Under the pieces are notes generated by a model. The model saw only the letters and a program-made list of their open reading frames with translations, was not told the origin of the DNA and ran no database searches. The translations under genes and the position numbers were made by a program. Below are positions 1 to 10,455 of a stretch of DNA of 42,896 nucleotides, one piece after another. Source of the DNA: Desulfuromusa sp. (lineage in GTDB: Bacteria > Desulfobacterota > Desulfuromonadia > Desulfuromonadales > Geopsychrobacteraceae); assembly GCA_016744595.1 (NCBI GenBank), contig JADGEB010000029.1:426-43321 (forward strand), written 5' to 3'. How positions within the stretch are numbered: the stretch's first letter is position 1; each line of letters opens with the position of its first letter.

Positions 1-436
1 GGATCATATTTTGTTTATCGCTGCCGGGGCATTTCACACCGCCAAACCATCTGATTTGATTCCTGAATTGCAGGGACGTTTTCCAATTCGGGTCGAGCTA
101 GACAGTCTGGATGAAAATGACTTTTATCGCATTCTTACTGAGCCGAAAAATGCTTTAATCCGCCAGTATGAAGAGTTAATGAAGACTGAATCTATTCAGC
201 TTAACTTTGATGATGAGTCCATTCGGGAAATGGCAAAAATCGCCAAAACGGTCAACGACAAAACTGAGAATATCGGTGCCAGACGCCTGCACACAATTCT
301 AGAGAAACTCTTGGAAGATCTTTCCTTTACGGCTCCGGAACTGGTTGAAAAGAAAATCAATATTGGCGCTGAAGAAGTTCAACGACGACTGGCAGAAATC
401 AGCCAGGATGAAGATCTGTCACGTTATATTTTATAA
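1..436 (+). CDS. hslU: HslU (ClpY) ATPase subunit, C-terminal part (5' truncated by window edge)
   Basis: This is the C-terminal third of the AAA+ unfoldase HslU, which feeds substrates to the HslV peptidase in the cytoplasm. The frame is open from base 2, so the true start lies upstream of the window. Visible landmarks are the stretch after Walker B ([10 protein letters not shown]), the arginine-bearing [11 protein letters not shown] segment, the sensor-2 motif GARRLHT and the C-terminal tail ending LSRYIL. In the family this tail docks into HslV. argB follows 58 nt later on the same strand. In Geobacter relatives hslU commonly precedes argB, so the linkage is expected. Confidence 0.95.
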   Translation, partial: DHILFIAAGAFHTAKPSDLIPELQGRFPIRVELDSLDENDFYRILTEPKNALIRQYEELMKTESIQLNFDDESIREMAKIAKTVNDKTENIGARRLHTILEKLLEDLSFTAPELVEKKINIGAEEVQRRLAEISQDEDLSRYIL

Positions 437-479
437 TGACGCCGCTATTTTATTTGTTGAGCGGCTCATTATTCGGTAA

Positions 480-1387
<908 letters not shown>

Positions 1388-1388
<1 letters not shown>

Positions 1389-2581
1389 TGAATAAATCAC
1401 AGAGCTGGATTGACCGGGGCTTGACCCATGTTGCCAAAAACTATGGACGCTATCCGTTGGTCGCAGCGAGTGGTGAAGGATGCTGGCTGACCGATATCGA
1501 TGGGAAAAAATATCTCGATTTTCTCGCTGGTGTTGCCGTCAACAATCTCGGTCATTGCCACCCTGACATTGTTGCAGCCATACAGAACCAGGCTGGAAAA
1601 CTGCTCCACTGCTCCAACTTTTTTCATATCCCACAGCAGATTGAGCTAGCAGAAATTCTCTGTGAACACTCATTTGGTGATCGGGTATTTTTCTGTAACT
1701 CAGGAGCTGAAGCCAATGAAGCAGCATTGAAGTTGGTACGGAAATACAGTCTCGATAACCATGGCGATGATCGGTTTGAAATTATCACAGCTGAACAGTC
1801 TTTTCACGGTCGAACCATAGCAACAATCAGTGCCACCAATCAGGATAAAATCTGCAAAGGATTTGGCTCGTTGCTACCAGGCTTCAAATATGTCCCGTTT
1901 GGTGATATCGAAGCAATCAGGGCGACAATCAGCTCGAAAACCTGCGCCATAATGCTGGAGCCAATTCAGGGAGAAGGGGGCATCAATCTCCCACCGGAAG
2001 GGTATCTCCAGGCGGTTCGAGAACTATGCGATCAAAATGAATTATTGCTGATCTTTGATGAAGTTCAAACAGGACTTGGCCGAACCGGAAAACTATTCGC
2101 CTATCAACACGATGGTGTCGAACCTGATGTGATGACCCTTGCCAAAGCGCTGGCATCTGGACCACCTATTGGCGCAATGATTACCAGAGAAAAATACGCC
2201 ACAGCCCTTGGCCCCGGAACCCATGGTTCAACTTTTGGTGGAAACCCCCTCCTGGCTGCTGCCGGAGTTGCGACAATGAAGGTCTTCCTCAATGGTGATG
2301 TTCTGAAAAACAGTGTTGTCATGGGGAACTACCTGAAAACGAAACTGGAGCAATTACAGGCTAAATACTCGATTATTACCCAAGTTCGTGGGCGGGGACT
2401 GATGATAGGCATGGAACTGACCGTCGAGGGAGGTGAGATTGTCAAAACTGCCCTTGACCGGGGACTGTTGATCAACTGTACCGCTGGAAAAACCCTCCGC
2501 TTTGTTCCGCCATTGATCGTGACTCGAAAAGAGATCGACCAGATGATTAAAATTCTGGATGGGATTTTTAAAGAATTATAG
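1388..2581 (+). CDS. argD: Acetylornithine aminotransferase ArgD
   Basis: This is a class-III PLP aminotransferase of 397 residues that converts N-acetylglutamate semialdehyde to N-acetylornithine, and possibly acts in the DapC reaction as well. Motifs seen are NSGAEANEAALKLVRK (PLP phosphate site), LIFDEVQTGLGRTG (the Asp contacting the pyridine ring) and TLAKALASGPPIGAM, which contains the Schiff-base lysine. The ATG at 1388 overlaps the argB stop by one base. Because DapL is encoded downstream, a DapC role for this enzyme in lysine synthesis is probably not needed. Confidence 0.96.
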
Positions 2582-2668
2582 TTTAAGGGAACAATCTATT
2601 TAACCTGGGGACACGTAACGAGTACATGCCCCCAGATTGAAAAGTCCCTGTCTTTGTAGGAGAAAAAA

Positions 2669-3580
2669 ATGAATAAAGATTTTCTTGCTCTCTCTGACTG
2701 GTCTCTCGAAGATCTGGAATCGATCTTTACTCTCACCAGAGAACTGAAACAAAAACAAAAAGAAGGGACTCCACACCAGCTTCTCAAAGGGCAGACCCTG
2801 GGGATGATTTTTGAGAAAAGTTCAACCCGCACCCGGGTCTCTTTTGAGGTCGGTATGTTCCAACTTGGGGGTCATGGACTATTTCTCCATTCAGGAACCA
2901 CTCAGATGGGTCGTGGTGAGCCGATCAAAGATACAGCACGGGTGATGTCTGCATACTGTGACGGGGTTATGGCGCGAACCTATTCGCATGCAGCACTTGA
3001 AGAGTTTGCCGAACACAGCTATGTTCCGGTCATCAATGGTTTGAGTGACCTGTACCATCCCTGTCAAGTGGTTGCAGATATGTTCACCGTAACCGAACAT
3101 AAAGAGGATTACCGCAATCTCAAATATTGTTGGATTGGTGACGGAAATAACATGGCAAACAGCTGGATCAATGCTGCTGCTGTCGCCGGTTTTGAGCTGC
3201 GTATTGCCACCCCGAAAGGATATGAGCCAGACAATAAGATTGTCTCTCTGGCAGAAAAAGCAGGTGCAAAAATCCTCCTGACCAACGATCCACGTGAAGC
3301 GGCTGAGGGAGTAGATGTTCTCAATACTGATGTCTGGGCGAGCATGGGACATGAAGAGGAACAAGAAGAACGAATGAAAGCATTCAGTGGGTTTCAGATC
3401 AATGCCAATCTGCTTAAATTGGCAGATTCAGAAGCCGTTGTCATGCATTGTCTACCAGCTCACCGGGATGAAGAAATCACTGATGAAGTTGTCGAGGGAT
3501 CTCAATCAATTATTTTTGATGAAGCCGAAAACCGCCTGCATGCACAAAAAGCGATTCTGGCAACCCTGATGGCTCGCTAA
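2669..3580 (+). CDS. argF: Ornithine carbamoyltransferase ArgF
   Basis: This enzyme transfers the carbamoyl group from carbamoyl phosphate to ornithine to give citrulline. The 303-residue product carries the carbamoyl-phosphate motif SSTRTRVSFE, the HPCQ motif and the ornithine-side HCLPAHR motif, all intact. It is preceded by a clear AGGAG ribosome-binding site seven bases before the ATG. The 87-bp gap after argD holds only a weak imperfect hairpin. It is followed three bases later by the broken RDD gene, so the two were probably co-translated. Confidence 0.97.
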   Translation: MNKDFLALSDWSLEDLESIFTLTRELKQKQKEGTPHQLLKGQTLGMIFEKSSTRTRVSFEVGMFQLGGHGLFLHSGTTQMGRGEPIKDTARVMSAYCDGVMARTYSHAALEEFAEHSYVPVINGLSDLYHPCQVVADMFTVTEHKEDYRNLKYCWIGDGNNMANSWINAAAVAGFELRIATPKGYEPDNKIVSLAEKAGAKILLTNDPREAAEGVDVLNTDVWASMGHEEEQEERMKAFSGFQINANLLKLADSEAVVMHCLPAHRDEEITDEVVEGSQSIIFDEAENRLHAQKAILATLMAR

Positions 3581-3583
3581 CTG

Positions 3584-4201
3584 ATGCTGCTTACTTGTCC
3601 CCATTGCGGCTTCAGCAAACAGATTAACCAGGATCAACTGCCACCGGATATCACCAGGGTTAACTGCCCAAAATGCAAACAGAGCTTTGCATTACAACAA
3701 GCTCAGGAACCGACAGCACAACCGGAGGCAACGGCCAAGAGGTATCAATCCAATGCGAACGAAGTAGAGATAGATGCTTTGCCAAAAGCAGGTTTCTGGA
3801 TGCGCTTGGTTGCAACCTTCATCGACGCATTTATTGTATTTGTGCTGTAATTTTTACTTGGAGCACTACTTGCTGCTGCTGGATTTATCACCTCTGGAAG
3901 TGAAGCTGCTGTTGGAAATATCGCTATTTTGGTACAGTTGTTTGGTTTTGTCCTCAGTTTTATTTACTATGTTTTCTTCACCGGCTACTGTGGTCAAACT
4001 CCAGGAAAAATGGCTCTGCGAATCAAGGTGATTCGTCGAGACGGATCGGCACTCAGCTATGGCAGAGCGGCCTTTCGTGAAGTCCCGGCTAAATTCATTT
4101 CAGGAATTATTTTCGGCATTGGCTACCTGATGGTTGCCTTTGATGATCAAAAACAGGGCCTGCATGATCGCATGGCCGATACATACGTAATAAAGCTTTG
4201 A
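3584..4201 (+). pseudogene. Zinc-ribbon plus RDD-domain membrane protein, interrupted by one in-frame TAA
   Basis: One continuous frame of 206 codons is broken by a single TAA at 3848-3850. The first part has a double CxxC zinc ribbon (CPHCGF and CPKCKQ, MJ0042 type) and the start of an RDD domain (FWMRLVATFIDAF). The part after the stop continues the same domain: a hydrophobic segment, then GQTPGKMALRIKV and LHDRMADTYVI. The frame is preserved on both sides and domain order is normal, so this looks like a recent nonsense mutation or a base-call error. TAA is not a known recoding codon for selenocysteine or pyrrolysine. A separate protein could restart at the ATG at 3929, but it would lack the first membrane helix. 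Confidence 0.85.
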
Positions 4202-4256
4202 TGCCCCCTTGCCACAGAGCTTATTACGCAGATATTAAACTTCAGGAGTAATAATA

Positions 4257-5477
4257 ATGGGTAAAAAAGAAGAGGTTAAAAAAGTTGTCCTCGCCTACTC
4301 AGGCGGGCTGGATACTTCAATCATCCTTAAGTGGCTGGTCGAAGAATATAATTGTGAAGTTGTTGCTTTTTCAGCTGACCTCGGTCAAGGAGAAGAGCTT
4401 GATGGCATCCCGGAAAAAGCTAAAAATACGGGTGCAAGTTCCTGCCACATTCTTGATCTCAAAGAGGAATTCACCCGCGATTTTGTCTTTCCCATGTTCC
4501 GCGCCAATGCGATCTACGAAGGTCGTTATTTCCTCGGGACATCTATCGCACGTCCACTGATTTCCAAAGCGCAGATGGAAATTGCTGCTAAAGAAGGAGC
4601 CGATGCCGTCTCCCACGGAGCGACTGGAAAAGGAAACGATCAGGTTCGCTTTGAAATTGCCTATTACCACTTCGATCCATCGGTCAAAGTAATTGCCCCA
4701 TGGCGCGAATGGGATCTGAACAGCCGTACAGCATTGGAAGAGTACGCAAAAAAACACGGCATTCCAGTTCCAACCAGCAAGAAATTTCCCTGGAGTTCCG
4801 ACCGTAACCTGTTACACATCTCCTTTGAGGGTGATGTTCTAGAAAACCCTTGGGCTGAAGCTCCAGAAGAGATGTATACCCTCACTGTTGCCCCCGAAGA
4901 TGCCCCCGATCAGCCGGAATATGTTGAGATTGAGTTTGAAAAAGGGGATGCTGTTGCCGTTAACGGCGAACGCCTCTCCCCCGCCAACCTTCTGGCGAAA
5001 CTGAATGAACTTGGTGGTAAACACGGCATTGGCCGGGTTGATCTGCTCGAAAACCGTTACGTCGGCATGAAAAGTCGTGGTGTTTATGAAACCCCTGGCG
5101 GAACTATCCTAGAGGAAGCCCACCGTGGTGTAGAACAAATCACCATGGATCGTGAAGTGATGAACCTGCGTGATTCACTGGTTCCCCGCTATGCTGCGAT
5201 GGTCTACAACGGCTACTGGTTTGCTCCTGAGCGGATCGCGTTGCAAACGCTGATTGATGAAACTCAAAAAACTGTCAATGGCAAGGCTCGTATCAAACTT
5301 TATAAAGGGCACTGCCGGGTTGTTGGACGTGATTCTGCTACAGACAGCCTGTTCAATGTTGATTTTGCCACTTTCGAGGCGGATGAGGTTTACAACCAGG
5401 CTGATGCTGAGGGATTTATTAAAATCAATGCTCTGCGTCTCCGGATCGCAGCCATGCAACGCGAAGCAAAAAAATAG
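4257..5477 (+). CDS. argG: Argininosuccinate synthase ArgG
   Basis: ArgG condenses citrulline and aspartate using ATP to give argininosuccinate. The 406-residue product begins with a short lysine-rich stretch followed by the PP-loop motif [10 protein letters not shown] that binds ATP. Further family segments are [13 protein letters not shown], and [18 protein letters not shown] near the C-terminal half. The start is set by AGGAG eight bases before the ATG. It lies between the broken RDD gene and argH in the arginine run and is full length. Confidence 0.97.
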   Translation: MGKKEEVKKVVLAYSGGLDTSIILKWLVEEYNCEVVAFSADLGQGEELDGIPEKAKNTGASSCHILDLKEEFTRDFVFPMFRANAIYEGRYFLGTSIARPLISKAQMEIAAKEGADAVSHGATGKGNDQVRFEIAYYHFDPSVKVIAPWREWDLNSRTALEEYAKKHGIPVPTSKKFPWSSDRNLLHISFEGDVLENPWAEAPEEMYTLTVAPEDAPDQPEYVEIEFEKGDAVAVNGERLSPANLLAKLNELGGKHGIGRVDLLENRYVGMKSRGVYETPGGTILEEAHRGVEQITMDREVMNLRDSLVPRYAAMVYNGYWFAPERIALQTLIDETQKTVNGKARIKLYKGHCRVVGRDSATDSLFNVDFATFEADEVYNQADAEGFIKINALRLRIAAMQREAKK

Positions 5478-5493
5478 GAACGAGGAGAAAGGA

Positions 5494-5541
5494 ATGAAAC
5501 GAAGTAAAGTCAAATTCCTGAAGCTTGAACCTAGTCTTTGA
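5494..5541 (+). CDS. Possible 15-codon minigene between argG and argH
   Basis: A very short reading frame starts at an ATG preceded by GAGGAGAAAGGA, one of the best ribosome-binding sites in the window, and encodes a lysine-rich peptide of 15 residues (MKRSKVKFLKLEPSL). It ends at a TGA nine bases before the argH ATG. It could be a translational-coupling or leader peptide for argH, or a chance frame. No family is recognised and there is no run of arginine codons that would mark an attenuation leader. Confidence 0.35.
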   Translation: MKRSKVKFLKLEPSL

Positions 5542-5550
5542 GGATTATAC

Positions 5551-6921
5551 ATGAGTCAAAAATTATGGGGTGGTCGTTTCACCCAGCCCACAGACAAATT
5601 TGTTGAAGAATTCACTGCTTCAATCGGATTTGAACAGCGCCTTGGTCACTATGATATTCAGGGGTCAAAGGCGCACGCAGAAATGCTTGGCCGACAGGGT
5701 ATTATTTCAGTTGCTGAGGCACAGCAAATTGTCGTCGGACTGGATGAAATCCACAATGATATTGAAGCTGGAAAGTTAGAGTTTTCAGTCGCATTGGAAG
5801 ACATTCATATGAATGTCGAAGCACGCCTGATTGAACGAATCGGCTCAGTGGGGGGCAAACTTCATACTGGCCGGAGTCGTAATGATCAAGTTGCGGTCGA
5901 CGTACGTCTCTACCTGCGTGATGAAATTGATACAATTCTCTGCTACCTCAAAAATCTCGAAAGTTCGTTGATCCAGCAAGCCGAGAATAATCTAGATGTT
6001 ATCATGCCTGGCTACACTCATCTGCAGACGGCTCAGCCAGTTCTCTACAGCCACCACATGCTCGCTTACCGCGAAATGATAGCTCGTGATTGCAGCAGAC
6101 TCCATGATTTGCGAGCCCGATTCAATCAAATGCCTTTGGGTGCCGGAGCCTTGGCTGGAACCACCTTTCCCATCGACCGTGAATGGGTTGCTGAAAAACT
6201 AGGCTTCGATGGTGTCACTCGAAATAGCCTCGACAGCGTTTCTGACCGAGATTTTGCTATCGAGTTCTGTAGTTTTTCTGGCATTTTAATGATGCATCTA
6301 TCACGTCTTTCAGAAGAACTGATTCTGTGGTCGAGTGCCGACTTTAATTTCATCGAACTGTCTGATGCTTTCTGCACCGGAAGCTCGATTATGCCACAGA
6401 AAAAAAATCCTGATGTCCCGGAACTGGTTCGTGGCAAAACCGGTCGAGTCTACGGTAACTTGATCTCACTGTTAACTTTGATGAAGTCGTTGCCCTTGGC
6501 CTACAACAAGGATATGCAGGAAGACAAAGAGCCTCTCTTTGATACGATTGATACCGTCAAAGGAAGTCTCAAGGTTTTCGCCGACATGATTGCAGAGATG
6601 AAAGTTAAAGGTAATAATATGCGTGTTGCGGCAGCGCGTGGCTTCTCTACTGCAACCGATGTTGCCGATTACTGTGTCCGTAAAGGGCTCCCCTTCCGAC
6701 AGGCGCATGAAGTGGTCGGCAAAACGGTTCGGTATTGTGTCCAAACGGGTAAAGATATCCCCGAGTTGAGCTTAGCTGAATTCAGAGAATTCTCTGATCT
6801 GATTGAAGCAGACGTTTACGATTATGTTACACTCGAAGCCTCTGTTAATGCCCGTAAGGCAACCGGAGGAACGGCACGGGAAGCAGTTGAACGAGAACTA
6901 AATCGCCTAAAGCCATCTTAG
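5551..6921 (+). CDS. argH: Argininosuccinate lyase ArgH
   Basis: ArgH cleaves argininosuccinate to arginine and fumarate, completing the pathway encoded by the upstream genes. The 456-residue protein has the fumarase/aspartase superfamily signature [12 protein letters not shown] carrying the catalytic serine loop, the N-terminal KLWGGRF start typical of ArgH, and the [11 protein letters not shown] and [11 protein letters not shown] segments. The length is normal. It is followed after 14 bp by the LptM-like lipoprotein gene, the usual neighbour in proteobacteria. Confidence 0.97.
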   Translation: MSQKLWGGRFTQPTDKFVEEFTASIGFEQRLGHYDIQGSKAHAEMLGRQGIISVAEAQQIVVGLDEIHNDIEAGKLEFSVALEDIHMNVEARLIERIGSVGGKLHTGRSRNDQVAVDVRLYLRDEIDTILCYLKNLESSLIQQAENNLDVIMPGYTHLQTAQPVLYSHHMLAYREMIARDCSRLHDLRARFNQMPLGAGALAGTTFPIDREWVAEKLGFDGVTRNSLDSVSDRDFAIEFCSFSGILMMHLSRLSEELILWSSADFNFIELSDAFCTGSSIMPQKKNPDVPELVRGKTGRVYGNLISLLTLMKSLPLAYNKDMQEDKEPLFDTIDTVKGSLKVFADMIAEMKVKGNNMRVAAARGFSTATDVADYCVRKGLPFRQAHEVVGKTVRYCVQTGKDIPELSLAEFREFSDLIEADVYDYVTLEASVNARKATGGTAREAVERELNRLKPS

Positions 6922-6935
6922 GAGAACGTCGGATT

Positions 6936-7082
6936 TTGCGTACAAAATATTTTTTCATCATATTGGCTCTCATCCTGATCCTCAATGCCTGTGGTAAAAA
7001 AGGACCCGTACGGCCAATTGACACTCCACCAGAAGCAATACAAACTGACATAAATAAAGCAACAAACAATTGCTCTAACTGA
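6936..7082 (+). CDS. Small LptM (YifL)-like lipoprotein, TTG start
   Basis: This is a 48-residue lipoprotein too short for most gene callers. It starts at TTG with GGAG about ten bases upstream. A hydrophobic signal segment ends in the lipobox LNAC, and the mature protein begins CGKKGPVRP. CG-x-KGP is the hallmark of the LptM/YifL family, which in Escherichia coli assists assembly of the LPS translocon LptDE. The position directly after argH is where this lipoprotein gene is often found. The tail has a second cysteine near the end (NNCSN). Function here is inferred from motif and place only. Confidence 0.8.
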   Translation: MRTKYFFIILALILILNACGKKGPVRPIDTPPEAIQTDINKATNNCSN

Positions 7083-7103
7083 TTGTTAGACAAGGAGGAA
7101 AAC

Positions 7104-7979
7104 ATGTTCCAAGGATCTATGGTAGCAATCATTACCCCCTTTGATTCTCAAGGGAATTTTGATGAAGAAAGCTACCGCCAGCTGATTGAATTCCAGATTA
7201 CGAACGGCACCGATGTCATTGTCCCCTGCGGCACCACAGGTGAATCGGCAACCTTGGATTACAAAGAGCATGATCAGGTCATCAAAACCTGTATTGAACA
7301 AGTCAATAAACGGGTTCCGGTTCTTGCCGGTACTGGCTCCAATTCTACCGCTGAGGCGATTGCAATTTCCCAACATGCTAAAGAAATGGGAGCCGATGGA
7401 GTGTTACTGGTTTCCCCTTACTATAACAAGCCATCTCAAGAGGGGCTTTATCAAAATTTTAAGGCGATTGCTGACAATGTTGCACTGCCGCAGGTTCTGT
7501 ACAATGTCCCCAGTCGAACTGGTATGAATATGGTTGCTGAAACAACCATCCACCTAGCAGAGATAGATAATATTGTTGCTATCAAAGAAGCCTCCGGCGA
7601 TATCACCCAGGCAAGTGAAATTATTGCCCGGGCTGGGGACAAAATTGATGTTCTCTCTGGCGATGACTTTCTCACTTTGCCGTTGATGGCCTGTGGTGGC
7701 AAAGGGGTAATTTCAGTAACAGCGAACATCATGCCAAAGCAGGTTAAGGCTATGGTTCAAGCGGCTCAGGACAACCGTTGGGATGATGCAAAACAACTAC
7801 ACCTGCAGCTTCTCGATGCTCATCAGGCTATGTTTATCGAGTCGAACCCGGTTCCGGTGAAGACCTCTGCCGCATTGATGGGTAAATGCAGAGCTGACGT
7901 CCGGTTGCCAATGGTTTCTATGCAATCGAGCACCCTGGAAAAGTTAAAAATGGTGCTGAAAAAGCATGGGCTGATTTAA
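7104..7979 (+). CDS. dapA: 4-hydroxy-tetrahydrodipicolinate synthase DapA
   Basis: DapA condenses pyruvate with aspartate semialdehyde, the committed step to diaminopimelate and lysine. The 291-residue protein has the motifs VPCGTTGESATL, LYNVPSRTG (active-site tyrosine) and IKEASGD, which holds the Schiff-base lysine. The ATG at 7104 is chosen because AAGGAGGAAAAC places an excellent ribosome-binding site before it. A TTG seven codons earlier also opens the frame but has no such site. It lies 21 bp after the LptM-like gene. Confidence 0.96.
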   Translation: MFQGSMVAIITPFDSQGNFDEESYRQLIEFQITNGTDVIVPCGTTGESATLDYKEHDQVIKTCIEQVNKRVPVLAGTGSNSTAEAIAISQHAKEMGADGVLLVSPYYNKPSQEGLYQNFKAIADNVALPQVLYNVPSRTGMNMVAETTIHLAEIDNIVAIKEASGDITQASEIIARAGDKIDVLSGDDFLTLPLMACGGKGVISVTANIMPKQVKAMVQAAQDNRWDDAKQLHLQLLDAHQAMFIESNPVPVKTSAALMGKCRADVRLPMVSMQSSTLEKLKMVLKKHGLI

Positions 7980-8074
7980 ATCACGGTGGGAGCCCTTGTG
8001 ATTCCCTTTGCTTCATTGGCACTTAAAATCCAGGGGAATACTAAATTCACCCTACAAGTCATACGGATAAGCAT

Positions 8075-8875
8075 ATGAAAGTAGCAATTGTCGGCGCCGC
8101 CGGGCGTATGGGTGGTCGGTTAATTCAGGCAGTAATCGAAGCTGATGGACTGGAATTATCTGGTGCAACAGAACGCCCCGGACATCCGCAAATTGGCGCA
8201 GATGCCGGATTGCTTGCAGCGGTGGGTGAATTAGGAGTGCCAATCACAGATGACTTGGCTACGACTATGGAGAAAGCTGATGTACTCATCGATTTCACCT
8301 TTCCTGAGGTCACTTTAAAAAACCTGGAAATTTGCGCAAATCTTGGGAAAAAGATTGTCAGTGGCTCAACGGGCTTTACCCCTGAGCAGAAGCAACAGGT
8401 AGAAAAATATGCTGAGCAAATCCCGGTGATTCTTGCACCCAATATGAGTGTCGGCGTTAATGCCTGTTTCAAACTACTTAAAGAGGCCGCTAAAATCCTT
8501 GGTGATGACTTTGATGTCGAGATTGTTGAGCTACACCACAATAAGAAAAAAGATTCTCCCTCAGGGACTGCAGTCCGTATGGGTGAAGTTGTTTCCGAAG
8601 CCCTGGAACGAGATTACAATCAGGTTGCAACCTATCATCGTGAAGGAATGTGCGGTGAGCGAACCAAAGAAGAGATCGGCATGCAGACCGTACGCGGTGG
8701 AGACATTGTTGGTGAACACACTGTCTATTTTATCGGCATGGGAGAACGAATTGAAATCAGCCACCGCGCCATGAGCCGAGATATGTTTGCCCGCGGAGCA
8801 ACCCGTGCTTGTCAGTGGTTGCAAAATAAAAAATCTGGACTTTATGACATGCAGGATGTTCTAGGCTTAAGTTGA
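8075..8875 (+). CDS. dapB: 4-hydroxy-tetrahydrodipicolinate reductase DapB
   Basis: DapB reduces the DapA product to tetrahydrodipicolinate using NAD(P)H. The 266-residue protein starts with a Rossmann motif (VAIVGAAGRMGGRLI) and carries the family signature ELHHNKKKDSPSGTA with the catalytic His-His-Asn and Lys. It lies 95 bp after dapA. The gap holds an AATCAC/GTGATT inverted repeat without a T-tract. dapL, which acts next in the pathway, follows after one small gene. Confidence 0.96.
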   Translation: MKVAIVGAAGRMGGRLIQAVIEADGLELSGATERPGHPQIGADAGLLAAVGELGVPITDDLATTMEKADVLIDFTFPEVTLKNLEICANLGKKIVSGSTGFTPEQKQQVEKYAEQIPVILAPNMSVGVNACFKLLKEAAKILGDDFDVEIVELHHNKKKDSPSGTAVRMGEVVSEALERDYNQVATYHREGMCGERTKEEIGMQTVRGGDIVGEHTVYFIGMGERIEISHRAMSRDMFARGATRACQWLQNKKSGLYDMQDVLGLS

Positions 8876-8887
8876 CAGGAGATAAAA

Positions 8888-9013
8888 ATGACAAAAACTC
8901 TGATATTACTGCTGGTTTTCTTATCGATTATTCTTTCTGGCTGTGAAACATTCCATGGTCTTGGCAGAGACTTTGAGAAAGCTGGCAACTGGCTACAGCA
9001 GAAATCCAGTTAA
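8888..9013 (+). CDS. Entericidin-like small lipoprotein
   Basis: A 41-residue lipoprotein is encoded between dapB and dapL. It begins 12 bp after the dapB stop, with AGGAG nine bases before the ATG. A hydrophobic signal segment ends in the lipobox LSGC; the mature part reads [19 protein letters not shown]. The G-x-GRD-x-x-KAG pattern is that of the entericidin A/B family (small, often membrane-active lipoproteins of Gram-negative bacteria). Only similarity of pattern is claimed; a toxic role is not shown by the sequence. Confidence 0.75.
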   Translation: MTKTLILLLVFLSIILSGCETFHGLGRDFEKAGNWLQQKSS

Positions 9014-9105
9014 TAGAAGAGACACAACAAAACCAGAGGAAATGTGGTTTGATTATTAAATCGCCTTTCCTTTATCCACTTATACATAATTCAGGAGAAA
9101 TTTCC

Positions 9106-10341
9106 ATGGCACGGATTAACGACAATTATTTGAAACTACAAGCTGGCTACCTGTTCCCGGAAATTAGCCGAAGGATCAGCGAGTTCACCCAGGCTAACCC
9201 GAAAGCAAGTGTCATTCGCCTTGGAATTGGCGATGTTACCAAACCGCTGGTTCCAGCCGTCCTTAAAGCCTTCCACGAAGGTGTGGATGAAATGGCTGAA
9301 GCAGCGACCTTCCACGGATATGGCCCCGAGCAGGGATATGACTGGCTGTCACAGATCATTATTGACAAAGCATATAAACCGCTAGGTGTCGATTTGAAAA
9401 CTTCTGAAGTTTTTATTTCCGATGGGTCTAAATGTGACAGCGCAAATATTCTTGATATTTTTGATCTGAGCAACAAGGTTGCCATTGGCGATCCAGTCTA
9501 CCCAGTCTATAACGATACCAACGTCATGGTTGGTCGTAGCGGTCAGATGAATGACAAAGGCCATTATGCAGGGCTGGTCTACATGCCTTGTACAGAAGAA
9601 AATGGTTTTAATCCCGTATTTCCAACTGAAAAAGTCGATCTGATCTATCTCTGCTTTCCCAACAATCCAACTGGAACCGTTGCCACCAAAGATCAACTGA
9701 AAGCTTGGGTTGATTACGCAATCAAAACTGATGCGGTCATTTTGTTCGATGCCGCCTATGAAGCATTTATTACCGAAGCTGACATTCCCCACTCCATCTA
9801 TGAAATTGAAGGAGCCAAGCAGTGCGCTATCGAGTTTCGTTCTTTTTCTAAAACAGCCGGATTTACCGGGGTGCGCTGCGGTCTAACCGTTGTTCCTGAA
9901 GAACTGCTGGGAACCACTGCCGATGGTAAAAAATATAGCTTCAATAAACTTTGGAACCGCCGTCAGTGTACCAAATTTAACGGGGTCGCCTACCCGGTTC
10001 AAAAAGCCGCTGCGGCTGTGTACAGTGATGAAGGCTGGGCACAGGTCAAAGAAATCATCGACTACTACATGGAAAATGCCCAAGTCATCCGTGAGGGTCT
10101 GTCCGCAGCCGGAATTGAATGTTTTGGCGGCGTCAATGCCCCCTATATCTGGTTAAAAACTCCAGAAGGGATGACTAGCTGGGATTTCTTCGACAAATTA
10201 CTCAACGAATGTTTTGTCGTCGGAACCCCCGGTAGCGGCTTCGGTCCCAGTGGAGAAGGTTATTTCCGGCTTTCAGCTTTTGGCGAGCGGGAGAACGTTG
10301 AAACCGCTGTCCAGCGAATTAAAGAAAAATGGGGCAAATAA
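9106..10341 (+). CDS. dapL: LL-diaminopimelate aminotransferase DapL
   Basis: DapL converts tetrahydrodipicolinate directly to LL-diaminopimelate, bypassing the succinylase or acetylase branch (DapD, DapC, DapE). The product is a class-I/II PLP aminotransferase of 411 residues. Motifs include [21 protein letters not shown] and [14 protein letters not shown], which holds the PLP lysine and is typical of the DapL group. The ATG at 9106 follows CAGGAGAAATTTCC. It closes the + strand biosynthetic run and is followed by a strong symmetric terminator. Confidence 0.95.
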   Translation: MARINDNYLKLQAGYLFPEISRRISEFTQANPKASVIRLGIGDVTKPLVPAVLKAFHEGVDEMAEAATFHGYGPEQGYDWLSQIIIDKAYKPLGVDLKTSEVFISDGSKCDSANILDIFDLSNKVAIGDPVYPVYNDTNVMVGRSGQMNDKGHYAGLVYMPCTEENGFNPVFPTEKVDLIYLCFPNNPTGTVATKDQLKAWVDYAIKTDAVILFDAAYEAFITEADIPHSIYEIEGAKQCAIEFRSFSKTAGFTGVRCGLTVVPEELLGTTADGKKYSFNKLWNRRQCTKFNGVAYPVQKAAAAVYSDEGWAQVKEIIDYYMENAQVIREGLSAAGIECFGGVNAPYIWLKTPEGMTSWDFFDKLLNECFVVGTPGSGFGPSGEGYFRLSAFGERENVETAVQRIKEKWGK

Positions 10342-10354
10342 AACTCAAACTTAC

Positions 10355-10394
10355 TACGTAAAAAAAGCGTCTATTAGGACGCTTTTTTTACGTA
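10355..10394. terminator. Bidirectional intrinsic terminator after dapL
   Basis: A perfect 17-bp inverted repeat with a 6-nt loop has a GCGTC/GACGC core flanked by seven A residues on the left and seven T residues on the right. It can terminate on either strand and closes the arg/dap transcription unit. Confidence 0.9.
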
Positions 10395-10455
10395 TTTTTC
10401 ATTACCAGAATGACAATTATGACATTATCTCCCTACGAAAGAGAGAGTTTCTATA

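Noticed and set aside
2605..2635. CTGGGG...CCCCAG inverted repeat between argD and argF as attenuator
   Set aside because: The 6-bp stem has a 19-nt loop with no pairing inside and no T-tract; no leader peptide is present.
3848..3850. TAA in the RDD gene as a recoding event
   Set aside because: Recoding is known at TGA (Sec) and TAG (Pyl), not at TAA, and the residue lies in a membrane helix rather than at a redox site.
7083..7103. TTG start for DapA at 7083
   Set aside because: The ATG at 7104 has an excellent AAGGAGG site, and homologs begin near MFQGS.
8880..9060. Toxin-antitoxin reading of the entericidin-like gene
   Set aside because: Only one entericidin-like lipoprotein is present and no partner antidote gene was seen; the family match alone does not show toxicity.
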